Shown: piece by piece, positions 14,453 through 22,187 of the stretch
How positions within the stretch are numbered: position 1 is the first letter of the stretch
Layout: each line of letters opens with the position of its first letter
Origin: Acetobacteraceae bacterium
GTDB lineage: Bacteria; Pseudomonadota; Alphaproteobacteria; Acetobacterales; Acetobacteraceae
Direction: 5' to 3'
Length of the DNA stretch: 32,549 bases
Assembly (NCBI GenBank): GCA_947478535.1
Contig: CANJXD010000006.1
Span: 1 to 32,549 of the forward strand
Notes under the pieces: generated by a model
Database searches by the model: none
Seen by the model: the letters and a program-made list of their open reading frames with translations, nothing else
Told to the model about the DNA's origin: nothing
Translations under genes and position numbers: made by a program

Positions 14453-14710
14453 ATGATCCGCAAGACCCTGATCGCCGCCGCCGCCCTCGCCGCCCTGACC
14501 TCCGGCTTCGCCGGCAGTGCCGAGGCGAAGATTTCCGCCAACGGCCTCTCCGTCAACGCCGCCTATTCCAACAGCGTGAAGCTCAACGCTGCGCTCGCCA
14601 ACACCGTGAAGTTCAACAGCCTCGCGGCGCACGGCACCGAGGCGCAGAATGCGGCGCCGATGCTGGAGGGTATCCTCCTCCCCTCCGGCGTCATCCTTCT
14701 CGCCCGCTGA
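14453..14710 (+). CDS. Small exported Asn-repeat peptide 3
   Basis: This 85-residue paralogue starts 'MIRKTLIAAAALAAL', with likely signal cleavage after A25 in 'SAEA'. The mature part has Asn at 30, 35, 40, 45, 50 and 55, exactly every five residues, with Gly, Ala, Ser or Thr next and Leu, Val or Ala after that. The tail 'GILLPSGVILLAR' is a diverged form of the L-P-N-G tail of peptides 1 and 2. It shares the leader and ribosome-binding site of peptide 1. The ADYC-like secreted protein gene begins only 12 bp downstream, so the two are probably cotranscribed. Function is unknown. Confidence 0.8.
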   Translation: MIRKTLIAAAALAALTSGFAGSAEAKISANGLSVNAAYSNSVKLNAALANTVKFNSLAAHGTEAQNAAPMLEGILLPSGVILLAR

Positions 14711-14722
14711 GGACCCGCCCCG

Positions 14723-15511
14723 ATGCGTCGCCTCCTGCCCCTGCTGGCCCTGCTCCTCGCCACCCCCGCGCTGGCGCAGCCGCGCCTGCTCGGGCTGCGG
14801 GCGGAAGGGGGGGATTTCCGGGCCGATCTCTCGGATGGCACGCATCTCCGCGGCGCCGCGCTGGTCGGCGCCGTGCTGCGCTTCGAGGGTATGGAACTGC
14901 GCATCGACACGGCGCGGCGCGATGATGCCCCCCCGCTGCCCGGTGGCGGCCGCGCCACCGATGTGTGGCTGTTCGGCCTTTCCGCGCGTGCGTCGGGCGG
15001 CGGAGCCGCCGGGGCTGAATGGCAGCCCTATTGCCGGCCGGACCCGCAGGGCGAAAGCCTCGCCATGCCCTACCCCGCGGAGGATGGGTCCCTGCGGCTG
15101 ACCTGTTCGGCCGGCGCCATCGGCAAATGCATCCGCTTCGGCTACCGCCCCTGGGCGAGCCTGCCGGATGGCCGCCCGCTCGCCCCCTTCCACGCCGCCT
15201 GTTCCAACCTCGTGCGCGCCGCCTATGGCACGCCGGAGCGGGGCTGGACGCGGGACGGCATGCGGATCGACCTCTATGACCATGTCGGCATCCAGGCGCC
15301 GGACAATGCGCCGGAGGATGCCTTCGAGGCCGGCTGGACCCCCGAAGGCGCCACCTGCGTCGCCCATGTCCGGGTGCCGGAGAATGGCGACCTCGCCGCC
15401 GTCGCCGCCGCCCATCCCCGCCTCGCCGGCCGCACCGGCCCCGTGGCCTGCACCGAAGCCACCGCCCGCGCCGCCGGCGCCATCCTGTTCAACCGTTCCC
15501 CGGAACGCTGA
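14723..15511 (+). CDS. Secreted protein with ADYC-like domain
   Basis: This 262-residue protein has an N-terminal signal peptide ending 'TPALAQ'. The body contains 'LTCSAGAIGKCIRFGYRPW' and 'HAACSNLVRAAYG', which recall the ADYC domain family (C-x-R-x-G-Y-x-P-W followed by A-C-x-x-x-x-R-A-D-Y-C). Here the name-giving A-D-Y-C is replaced by A-A-Y-G. Remaining Cys residues ('YCRPDPQG', 'TCVAHV', 'VACTEA') could form periplasmic disulfides. No catalytic role is known for this family. It is 12 bp from peptide gene 3, which makes a shared function with that peptide worth considering. Confidence 0.62.
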   Translation: MRRLLPLLALLLATPALAQPRLLGLRAEGGDFRADLSDGTHLRGAALVGAVLRFEGMELRIDTARRDDAPPLPGGGRATDVWLFGLSARASGGGAAGAEWQPYCRPDPQGESLAMPYPAEDGSLRLTCSAGAIGKCIRFGYRPWASLPDGRPLAPFHAACSNLVRAAYGTPERGWTRDGMRIDLYDHVGIQAPDNAPEDAFEAGWTPEGATCVAHVRVPENGDLAAVAAAHPRLAGRTGPVACTEATARAAGAILFNRSPER

Positions 15512-15567
15512 CCCTTTTGGGGCCCGAGGTCGCCCGCGATCACATTTCGCGTTACACCCCTGTCAGG

Positions 15568-16482
15568 ATGACAGACGCGACCCTCCGAGACCGCCCGCCG
15601 GTCGATCAGACCGTCGCCCCGGGCTACGCGGCCGGCGCGCGCGCGCCCTGGTGGCTGAAGCTCTCGGCCAAGCTCGCACTCGGCGCGCTGCCGGTGCCGG
15701 CCGCCGCCTGGCGCGCCATCGGCCTGCGGCGCCATTCCTTCCACGCCCTCGCCCCGGAACGCCTGGTGGAGCCCCTGGCCTGGCGGCAGCGCCGCTTCAC
15801 CGCGCTGGCGGGCCGGGCGCCGCGCGCCGTGCTCGAACTCGGCCCCGGCGCCATGGTGCTGCGCGCCCCGGTCGCCGCCGCACTCGGCTTCGGCCCGATC
15901 TGGTACCTGGATGTGGAGGATGACGCACCGCGCGACCTCGCCCCCTACCGCCAGGCTGCGGAGGCCGCGCGCCAGGCCGGCCTCACCCCGCCCGAGCTTT
16001 CTGCCTGCGCGACGCGGGAGGATGTGCTGGCCGCCTGTGGCGCGCGCCTGCTGATCGGCGGCGCCGCGGCGCTGGATGCGGTGCCTGCCGGTTCCATCGA
16101 CCTGGCCTTTTCCGAGGTCGTGCTCGAACATGTACGGCGGGCCGACATGCCCCCCCTCCTCGCCGCGCTGCGCCGCGTGACGGCGCCGGAGGGGCTCGGC
16201 CTGCACGCCATCGATTTCCATGACCATCTCGGCGGCGGGCTGCGCCACCTCGGCATGCCCGATGGGTTCAGGGAGGGTGCGGCCGTCGCCCGCGCCGGGC
16301 TCTACTGCAACCGGCTCGGCCTGTCGCAGATCGCGCATGCCTTCGAGGATGCTGGCTTTGCCGCCACCGTCACCCATCGCGGACTCTGGCCCTTCGCCCC
16401 CGCCGTGGCCCCGCGCCGCCTCGGCCGCGCGATCGCCGATGACCTGGTCTGCCACGCCGCCATCGAGGCCCGCCCCAACTGA
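15568..16482 (+). CDS. Class I SAM-dependent methyltransferase
   Basis: This is a 304-residue protein. The SAM-binding motif I is 'VLELGPGAMVL' (E90, G92, G94), followed by an acidic strand end 'WYLDVEDDAP'. 'GSIDLAFSEVVLEHVRR' matches the Methyltransf_11-type post-II region, where D-x-x-x-S-x-x-V-L-E-H is common. The N-terminal 80 residues carry a hydrophobic segment ('KLSAKLALGALPVPAAAW') that may touch the membrane. The substrate is unknown. The ATG at 15568 is preferred; an alternative TTG at 15517 would add 17 residues. It lies 56 bp after the ADYC-like gene. Confidence 0.75.
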   Translation: MTDATLRDRPPVDQTVAPGYAAGARAPWWLKLSAKLALGALPVPAAAWRAIGLRRHSFHALAPERLVEPLAWRQRRFTALAGRAPRAVLELGPGAMVLRAPVAAALGFGPIWYLDVEDDAPRDLAPYRQAAEAARQAGLTPPELSACATREDVLAACGARLLIGGAAALDAVPAGSIDLAFSEVVLEHVRRADMPPLLAALRRVTAPEGLGLHAIDFHDHLGGGLRHLGMPDGFREGAAVARAGLYCNRLGLSQIAHAFEDAGFAATVTHRGLWPFAPAVAPRRLGRAIADDLVCHAAIEARPN

Positions 16483-16547
16483 TCGCCGCTGGACGGCCGA
16501 GCGCCACCCGGTCCAAGCTTCCCCGAGACCAAGACCTGGGAGGCTCC

Positions 16548-17522
16548 ATGCTGTATCGCCGTTCGGCCCTCGGCCTGGCCGCCACGCTCGCTTTGCCGGG
16601 CCTGGCCGCCGCGCAATCCGCATTCCCCGATCGCAGCCCGCGCTACGTCGTGCCGTTCCCACCGGGTGGGCTGACGGACATCATGGCCCGCTTCCTCGCC
16701 CAGAAACTGTCGGATATCTGGGGCCGCGCCGTCGTCATCGACAATCGCGCCGGCGGCAATGCGCTGATCGGCGCGGATATCGCCGCCAAGGCCCCGCCGG
16801 ATGGCCACACCTTGCTCGCCATCACGCTGACCCACGCCGTCAACGCCACGCTGTTCCCCAATGCGCCCTATGATTTCCGGCGGGATTTCCATGTCCTGTC
16901 GTTGCTGGGCTCGCTGCCGCTCGTGGTCGTGGTGAATGCCGAGAAATCCCCGGCGCGGGACCTGCGCGGCCTGCTGGCGCTGATGCGGGAGAGGCAGATG
17001 TCCGGCGGGTCCTCCGGCAATGGCTCTCCGCCGCATCTCGGCCTCGAATTGCTGCGCCAGGTGACCGGGGCGGGGGACAAGCTGACCCATGTGCCCTATC
17101 GCGGCGGGGCGCCCAGCGTGACGGACCTCGCCGGCGGGACGCTGGATGTCATGGTCTCCAACCTGCCGGAATGCCTGGCGCAGATTCGGGGCGGGCGGCT
17201 GCGGGCGCTGGCCATCACCAGCGCGGAACGCCACCCGCTGGTGCCAGAAGTGCCGACGGTGCGCGAACAGGGCGTGCCGCAGCTTGAGATCACGAACTGG
17301 ACCGCGGTGCTGACCCAGGCCGCCACCCCCGCGCCGTTGCTGGCCCGCCTGGAACGCGACGTCCAGGCCGCGATCCATGATGCCGATGTCACCCGCCGCG
17401 GGCGGGAAGCCGGCTTCCAGATCCTCGGCTGGGACGCCGCCCGCTCCACCCGCTTCGTGCGGGAGGAAACCGACCGCTGGGCCAGCCTGGTGACCGAAGC
17501 CCAGATCAAGCCGGATGCGTGA
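16548..17522 (+). CDS. Bug-type tripartite tricarboxylate transporter substrate-binding protein
   Basis: This 324-residue periplasmic binding protein has a signal peptide ('LALPGLAAAQ') and the Bug hallmarks 'VVPFPPGGLTDIMAR', 'IDNRAGGNALIGAD', 'PDGHTLL', 'SGNGSPPHLGLELL', 'HVPYRGGAPSVTDL' and 'LAITSAERHPLVPEVPTV'. Such proteins bind carboxylates and usually feed a TctAB membrane complex. No tctA or tctB is nearby, which is common for the expanded Bug families of betaproteobacteria and Acetobacteraceae. GGGAGG before the ATG supports the start. The ligand cannot be read from sequence. Confidence 0.93.
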   Translation: MLYRRSALGLAATLALPGLAAAQSAFPDRSPRYVVPFPPGGLTDIMARFLAQKLSDIWGRAVVIDNRAGGNALIGADIAAKAPPDGHTLLAITLTHAVNATLFPNAPYDFRRDFHVLSLLGSLPLVVVVNAEKSPARDLRGLLALMRERQMSGGSSGNGSPPHLGLELLRQVTGAGDKLTHVPYRGGAPSVTDLAGGTLDVMVSNLPECLAQIRGGRLRALAITSAERHPLVPEVPTVREQGVPQLEITNWTAVLTQAATPAPLLARLERDVQAAIHDADVTRRGREAGFQILGWDAARSTRFVREETDRWASLVTEAQIKPDA

Positions 17523-17593
17523 CGCGGCCATCAAGGCTCCGCGCCCTGGCGCTGCCGGGCTCACCCGATCAACGTTCTGAAGGAAGCCTAGCG

Positions 17594-18103
17594 ATGGAAA
17601 TGCTGCTCACGCGCACCTACGCGATCGACGACGCCACCATCGGCACCCTCGAACTGGATGGTGAATTCGAATGCTTTACGCTGGAGGATTTGGTCAGGAC
17701 CAAGAAAATTTATGGCAAGACTGCGATTCCGGCCGGTAAGTACACAGTGAAACTGAGCTACAGTCCAAAATTCTCTCAGGACTATGATGCACTTGGGCGC
17801 GGCTGCGAGGTACCGGAACTGATCAACGTGCCGAATTACACCGGTATCCGCATTCATATCGGCAATACCGCCGAGGACACGGATGGCTGCATTCTCGTGG
17901 GCAGCTGGAAGGGCGGCAAGGCGGCGTCGATCCATGGTTCCGAAACCGCCTACAAGGCGCTGCGGAAGAAGCTTGCCGCCGCAGCAGGCGTGATTTCGAT
18001 TACGATCAAGGACATCGCGGTACCGCTCCCGCGATCTCCCTGCATGCCGTCGCCGTTCTTCAACGGCTTATTCGGCCGGGCAGCCTTCGGCCTGAACTCC
18101 TGA
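17594..18103 (+). CDS. DUF5675 family protein, low-GC
   Basis: This 169-residue protein has the DUF5675 pattern: 'TLELDGEFECFTLED', 'KIYGKTAIPAGKYTVKL', 'SPKFSQDYD', 'INVPNYTGIRIHIGN' and 'EDTDGCILVG'. The H-x-G-N and D-T-x-G-C-I blocks recall the His and Cys of L,D-transpeptidase-like folds, and members are often found in phages and prophages. Codon use is clearly less GC-rich than in its neighbours (AAA, AAT, TTT and GAA are frequent), pointing to recent acquisition. The last 25 or so residues are Pro/Phe-rich and may be an added tail. GGAAG lies 12 bp before the ATG. No other phage gene is seen around it. Confidence 0.83.
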   Translation: MEMLLTRTYAIDDATIGTLELDGEFECFTLEDLVRTKKIYGKTAIPAGKYTVKLSYSPKFSQDYDALGRGCEVPELINVPNYTGIRIHIGNTAEDTDGCILVGSWKGGKAASIHGSETAYKALRKKLAAAAGVISITIKDIAVPLPRSPCMPSPFFNGLFGRAAFGLNS

Positions 18104-18114
18104 GGAAGGCGCCG

Positions 18115-19116
18115 ATGCCCCGCCTGACGCTCGCCGAAGCCGAATCCCTCGCCACCGAAGCCCTGGCCCGCGCCGGGGCCAACCCCGCCATGGCCGCGCT
18201 CACGGCCCGTGCCCTGGTCGCCGGGGAAGCTGAGGGGCAAGCCGGGCATGGCCTGTCCCGCGTCCCGCAATATGCCGCGTTTCTCCGCAACGGCCGGGCG
18301 GATGGGGCGGCAGTGCCGGCGGTGGTCGCCGAACGTGGCGGCGCCGCGCTTATCGATGCGCGGCACGGCCTCGCCTATCCCGCCGTGGCGCTCGCGGTGG
18401 ATCAGGCGGTGGCGCGGGCGGCCAGCCACGGCGTCGCCTTCCTCGGCATCGTCAACAGCCACCATGCCGGTGCCATGGGGCTGCCCGTCGCGGCGCTGGC
18501 ACGGCAGGGGCTTGTGGCACTCGCCTTCACCAATTCGCCGGCCGCCATGCCGGTGCCCGGCGGCCGCCGCGCGCTGATGGGCACCAACCCCGTCGCCGCC
18601 GCCTTCCCCCGCCGGGATGCCGCGCCCTTGGTCATCGACATGGCCTTGTCGGAAGTCGCCCGCGGGAAAATCATGGTCGCCGCCAAGGCCGGCAAGCCGA
18701 TCCCCGAGGGCTGGGCGGTGGATGCCGAGGGCAACCCGACGACGGACCCGAAGGCCGCTTTGTCCGGTGCGATGCTGGCGATGGGCGGGACCAAGGGCGC
18801 GCTGCTGGCGCTGATCGTCGAATTGCTGTGCTGCGCCCTGACCGGCAGCGCCTTCGGCTTCGAGGCCGATAGCTTCTTCCAGGACGAAGGCAACCGCCCC
18901 CGCCTCGGCCATGCCCTGATCGCCATCGACCCCGGTGCCCTGGCGGGGCGGGAGGCGTTTCTCGATCGCGTCGAATTCCTCCTCGCCGCCATGCAGGCCG
19001 ATGCGGGCGTGCGCCTGCCCGGCAGCCGACGCGCGGCCCTCGCCGCCCGCGCGGCGGGGGAGGGGGTGGAGGTGCCAGACGCTCTGCTCGCCACGCTGCG
19101 CGCCATGGTGGCCTGA
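18115..19116 (+). CDS. Ldh2-family malate/lactate (or sulfolactate) dehydrogenase
   Basis: This 333-residue NAD(P)-dependent 2-hydroxyacid dehydrogenase belongs to the malate/L-lactate dehydrogenase family. It shows 'GHGLSRVPQY' (H45), 'NSHHAGAMG' (H116-H117), 'PVPGGRRALMGTNPVAAAFPR', 'DMALSEVARGKI', 'IPEGWAVDAEGNPTTDP' and 'GGTKGALLALIVELL'. The family includes malate, ureidoglycolate and (R)-sulfolactate (ComC) dehydrogenases, so the substrate is open; the SuyAB-like lyase in the same window makes sulfolactate one candidate. It is 11 bp after the DUF5675 gene and one base before the oxygenase gene, so an operon with the latter is likely. Confidence 0.88.
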   Translation: MPRLTLAEAESLATEALARAGANPAMAALTARALVAGEAEGQAGHGLSRVPQYAAFLRNGRADGAAVPAVVAERGGAALIDARHGLAYPAVALAVDQAVARAASHGVAFLGIVNSHHAGAMGLPVAALARQGLVALAFTNSPAAMPVPGGRRALMGTNPVAAAFPRRDAAPLVIDMALSEVARGKIMVAAKAGKPIPEGWAVDAEGNPTTDPKAALSGAMLAMGGTKGALLALIVELLCCALTGSAFGFEADSFFQDEGNRPRLGHALIAIDPGALAGREAFLDRVEFLLAAMQADAGVRLPGSRRAALAARAAGEGVEVPDALLATLRAMVA

Positions 19117-19117
19117 C

Positions 19118-20233
19118 ATGACCGCGATCATCCCCGGCCTGCGGATGGGCGAACCGGTGCCGGCCTTCCATGCCCGGTCCAGCAGTAATCCGCGCTATGC
19201 CTTCGACACCACGGCCGGGCGCTGGCTGATGATCCTCATCCCCGGCTCCTTCAGCCAGCCCGGACTGGCGGAGCGCCTGGTGGCGATGGTCGCCCCGCAT
19301 GCGGGGCGGCTCGATACGGTCAACGCCTATATGCTCGTCATCGGTACGGACCCGGAGGATGAACGCCTGTCCCGCATCGCCGATGGCCAGGGCCATCGCG
19401 TGCTGTGGGATGACACCGGCGCCGCCCGCGCCGCCTTCCGCGCGGTGGCGCCTGATGGCGCGCTGCGGACCGGCTGGCTGCTGCTGGACCCGATGCTGCG
19501 CGTCTTCGGCGTCTGGCCGCTGGAGGACGGGGCGGAAGCGATGGCGACGCTGGCCGCCCTGCCGCCGCCGGCCGAGCATGCCGGCGTGCCGCTGCACGCC
19601 CCCGTCCTCATCGTCCCCCGCATCTTCGAGCCCAGCTTCTGCCGCCGGCTGATCGAGCTGTATGCCCGCCAGGGCGGCGGCGAGAGCGGCTTCATGCGCG
19701 ATGTCGGCGGCAAGACCGTCGGCATCCTCGATGGCAGCCACAAGCGCCGGAAGGACGCGATCATCGAGGATGAGGAGCTGAAGGCCGCCATCCGCGCCCG
19801 GCTTTCCGCTCGGCTGGCGCCGGAGTTGCTGCGCGCCTTCCAGTACCGGGTGACGCGGCTCGAGCGCTATATCGTCGCCTGCTATGACGCGGCGGATCAG
19901 GGTTTCTTCCGCGCCCATCGGGACAATACCACCAAGGCCACGGCGCATCGCCGCTTCGCCTGCACCATCAACCTCAACACCGGGGAGTATGAGGGCGGCG
20001 ACCTCTGCTTTCCCGAATTCGGGCCAAAGACCTACCGCGCCCCGGCCGGCGGCGCTGTTGTCTTCTCCTGCTCCCTGCTGCATGAGGCCCGGCCGGTCAC
20101 CCAGGGCCGGCGCTACGCCTTCCTCCCCTTCCTCTATGACGATGAGGCGGCGGTGATTCGTGAGGAAGGCGCGAAGTTCCTCGACGTAAAGGACGCGCAG
20201 CCCGAGACGGCGCGCGAGACAGGCACAGCGTGA
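19118..20233 (+). CDS. 2OG-Fe(II) oxygenase with N-terminal redoxin-like domain
   Basis: This is a 371-residue two-domain protein. Residues 1-150 look like a peroxiredoxin/thioredoxin-fold domain ('GEPVPAFHARSS', 'RWLMILIPGSF', 'DDTGAARAAFRAV') but have no Cys at the peroxidatic position. Residues 165-355 form a prolyl-4-hydroxylase-type dioxygenase domain with iron ligands H267 and D269 in 'AHRDNTT' and H322 in 'SLLHEARPV', and a following Arg for 2-oxoglutarate. 'NTGEYEGGDLCFPEFG' is typical. The substrate may be a protein residue or a small molecule. It starts one base after the dehydrogenase stop and overlaps the next gene by 4 bp (GTGA). Confidence 0.85.
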   Translation: MTAIIPGLRMGEPVPAFHARSSSNPRYAFDTTAGRWLMILIPGSFSQPGLAERLVAMVAPHAGRLDTVNAYMLVIGTDPEDERLSRIADGQGHRVLWDDTGAARAAFRAVAPDGALRTGWLLLDPMLRVFGVWPLEDGAEAMATLAALPPPAEHAGVPLHAPVLIVPRIFEPSFCRRLIELYARQGGGESGFMRDVGGKTVGILDGSHKRRKDAIIEDEELKAAIRARLSARLAPELLRAFQYRVTRLERYIVACYDAADQGFFRAHRDNTTKATAHRRFACTINLNTGEYEGGDLCFPEFGPKTYRAPAGGAVVFSCSLLHEARPVTQGRRYAFLPFLYDDEAAVIREEGAKFLDVKDAQPETARETGTA

Positions 20234-21060
20234 AGATCCCCCCCGCCGTCCCCGCGGCCGGCTACCGCGATTCCGACCTCGACCGGCTCTGCGGCCCCGC
20301 CGCGGTCACCGCGGCCTTCGAGGCGCGGCCCGATGCCGTGCTGCGGATGTTCTACACGACGTCCCGGCGGCGGGAGGCCGGGCCGCTCTGCGCCATCATG
20401 GCCAAGACCCATCGCCCCTACCGGGAAGTGACGCAGGAGGAGATCATCAAGATCGCCGGCACCGAACACCATGGTGGCATCGTCGCCGTCGCCGTGCCGC
20501 GGGATGCGCCGGTGCTGGGCAAGGGGCCGTTTCCGCAGGCGCTGCTGGGCGCACCGGTGCTGCCGATGCTCGATGGCATCGGCAACCCCCACAACCTCGG
20601 CGCCATCGCGCGCTCCGCCGCCTTCTTCGGCTGCACGGGGATGCTGATCTCCAACGATCCGCGCCAGGCCGGGCTTTCCGATGCGGCCTATCGCATCGCC
20701 GAGGGCGGGCTCGAACACCTGATGCTGATGGCGGTGGAAAACCCCGCCGTCGCGCTGCGCGCCATGGCGCCGAAATTCACCACCGTCGCCGCCGTGGCCG
20801 GTGGCGGCGTGGCGCCGGAGGCGCTGCCACGCGGCAAGCCCTTCCTGCTCGTCCTCGGCAATGAGGAAACCGGCCTGCCCGGCCTGACCGTCGCCGCCTG
20901 CACCCATCGGGTGACGCTGCCGGGCAGCGGGAAGATGCAGAGCCTGAACGTGTCCGTCGCCGCCGCGGTGCTGATCCACGCCATGTCCCAGGGCGCCGAG
21001 GCGGCGGCCACGGGTGGCGCCGCCACGCTGCCTCCGCCGGGCACGCTCAAGCTCGCCTGA
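20230..21060 (+). CDS. TrmH/SpoU-family RNA 2'-O-methyltransferase
   Basis: This 276-residue SPOUT methyltransferase has the three SpoU motifs: 'GNPHNLGAIARSA' (N122, R128), 'LLVLGNEETGLP' (N211, E212) and 'LPGSGKMQSLNVSVAAAV' (S238-N240). An N-terminal substrate-binding domain covers about residues 15-90. It methylates ribose 2'-OH in rRNA or tRNA using SAM. The GTG start at 20230 overlaps the oxygenase TGA. From sequence alone it could be of the TrmH, RlmB or TsnR-like type. Confidence 0.9.
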   Translation: MKIPPAVPAAGYRDSDLDRLCGPAAVTAAFEARPDAVLRMFYTTSRRREAGPLCAIMAKTHRPYREVTQEEIIKIAGTEHHGGIVAVAVPRDAPVLGKGPFPQALLGAPVLPMLDGIGNPHNLGAIARSAAFFGCTGMLISNDPRQAGLSDAAYRIAEGGLEHLMLMAVENPAVALRAMAPKFTTVAAVAGGGVAPEALPRGKPFLLVLGNEETGLPGLTVAACTHRVTLPGSGKMQSLNVSVAAAVLIHAMSQGAEAAATGGAATLPPPGTLKLA

Positions 21061-21123
21061 AGGCGGCTTGCCGGCGCCGCCCCTTCCGTCGCAGGCTGCC
21101 GCCAACGACGAAGGAGGCTGTCG

Positions 21124-22131
21124 ATGTTCGGACGACGTGGGGTTCTCGCGGCGGGTGGTGCGGTGCTGGCCGCGCCCGTTCTTGGGCAGCCAGCCCTTGC
21201 CCAGACCGTGGGCGGTGGCCGCCCGGTCCGGCTCGTGGTGCCGTTCCCGCCCGGCGGCGCCGTCGATATCCTCGGCCGGCTGATCGCCGAACGCCTGGCG
21301 CCGGCCCTCGGCCAGCCCGTGGTGGTGGAGAACCGTGGTGGCGCCGGCGGGCTGATCGGCGCGGATGCCGTCGCCAAGGGCGAGAAGGACGGCACCGTCA
21401 TCGGCATCATCAGCGTCTCGCTGCTGGCCGGCGCCCAGTACATGACCTCCCGCATGCCCTTCGACCCCGTGAGGGACCTGGCGCCGGTGACGGCGGTGAC
21501 GAATGGCGCGCTGCTCTGCGTGGTGAACGCGGAGACGGCGCGGCGCCGGGGCTGGGCGAATTTCCGGGACCTCGTGGCCTGGAGCCGCGCGCATCCCGAG
21601 GAGGTGAAGATGGGCTCCTCCGGCCCAGGGACGAATTCCCACATCAACATCGCGGCAGTGAACGCGGCGTCGAACGCGCAGATCCTGCACGTGCCCTATC
21701 GCGGCGGCGGACCCGCCATCAATGACCTGCTGGCCGGGAACATCGACATGATGTTCGACGTCATGCCGGCGCTGGTGCCGCATGTGGAGACCGGCAAGTT
21801 CCTCGCCTTCGCCGTCTCCTCGAAGGAGAGGCTGTCGATCCTGCCGCAGGTGCCGGGCATGGGGGAATTCGCCGATCTCGGCCTCGGCGAGCATGATTTC
21901 ACCGGCTGGAACGCCATCATGACCGCCGGCGGCACCCCCGGCCCCGTCGTCGCGCGGCTGCATCAGGCGCTGACCCAGGTGATGCGCACGCCCGAGGTGG
22001 TCGAACGCCTGCGCCCGCTCGGCTATACCGCCTTCCTATCGGAAAGCCCGGCCGCCCTGGCCGCCTTGACGGAATCCGAACGGCCGCGCTGGCAGCGCCT
22101 GGTGCAGATCAGCGGGGCGCGGCTGGACTGA
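21124..22131 (+). CDS. Bug-type substrate-binding protein (second)
   Basis: This 335-residue receptor has a twin-Arg-like start ('FGRRGVLAAGG') and a cleavage region 'QPALAQ'. Bug motifs are 'LVVPFPPGGAVDILGR', 'VENRGGAGGLIGAD', 'PFDPVRDLAPVT', 'GSSGPGTNSHIN', 'HVPYRGGGPAINDL' and 'AVSSKERLSILPQVP'. A full AAGGAGG lies 6 bp before the ATG. As with the first Bug protein there are no membrane subunits nearby. The flavin amine oxidase 56 bp downstream might use the imported compound, but this is only proximity. Confidence 0.93.
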   Translation: MFGRRGVLAAGGAVLAAPVLGQPALAQTVGGGRPVRLVVPFPPGGAVDILGRLIAERLAPALGQPVVVENRGGAGGLIGADAVAKGEKDGTVIGIISVSLLAGAQYMTSRMPFDPVRDLAPVTAVTNGALLCVVNAETARRRGWANFRDLVAWSRAHPEEVKMGSSGPGTNSHINIAAVNAASNAQILHVPYRGGGPAINDLLAGNIDMMFDVMPALVPHVETGKFLAFAVSSKERLSILPQVPGMGEFADLGLGEHDFTGWNAIMTAGGTPGPVVARLHQALTQVMRTPEVVERLRPLGYTAFLSESPAALAALTESERPRWQRLVQISGARLD

Positions 22132-22187
22132 AGCTGTCACAGGATCGTCAGCTTGCGGAAGGCCCTGGCCGCCCACATTCAGGAGGC

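Noticed and set aside
14262..14456. 64-residue open frame as a real gene
   Set aside because: Only the first eight codons resemble the peptide family; the rest reads through the duplicated leader and overlaps the peptide 3 start. A relic is the better explanation.
20134..21963. 609-residue minus-strand open frame
   Set aside because: It is antisense to the SpoU methyltransferase and Bug genes, shows low-complexity Arg/Gly/His composition and no domain motifs. Such frames are common opposite GC-rich genes.
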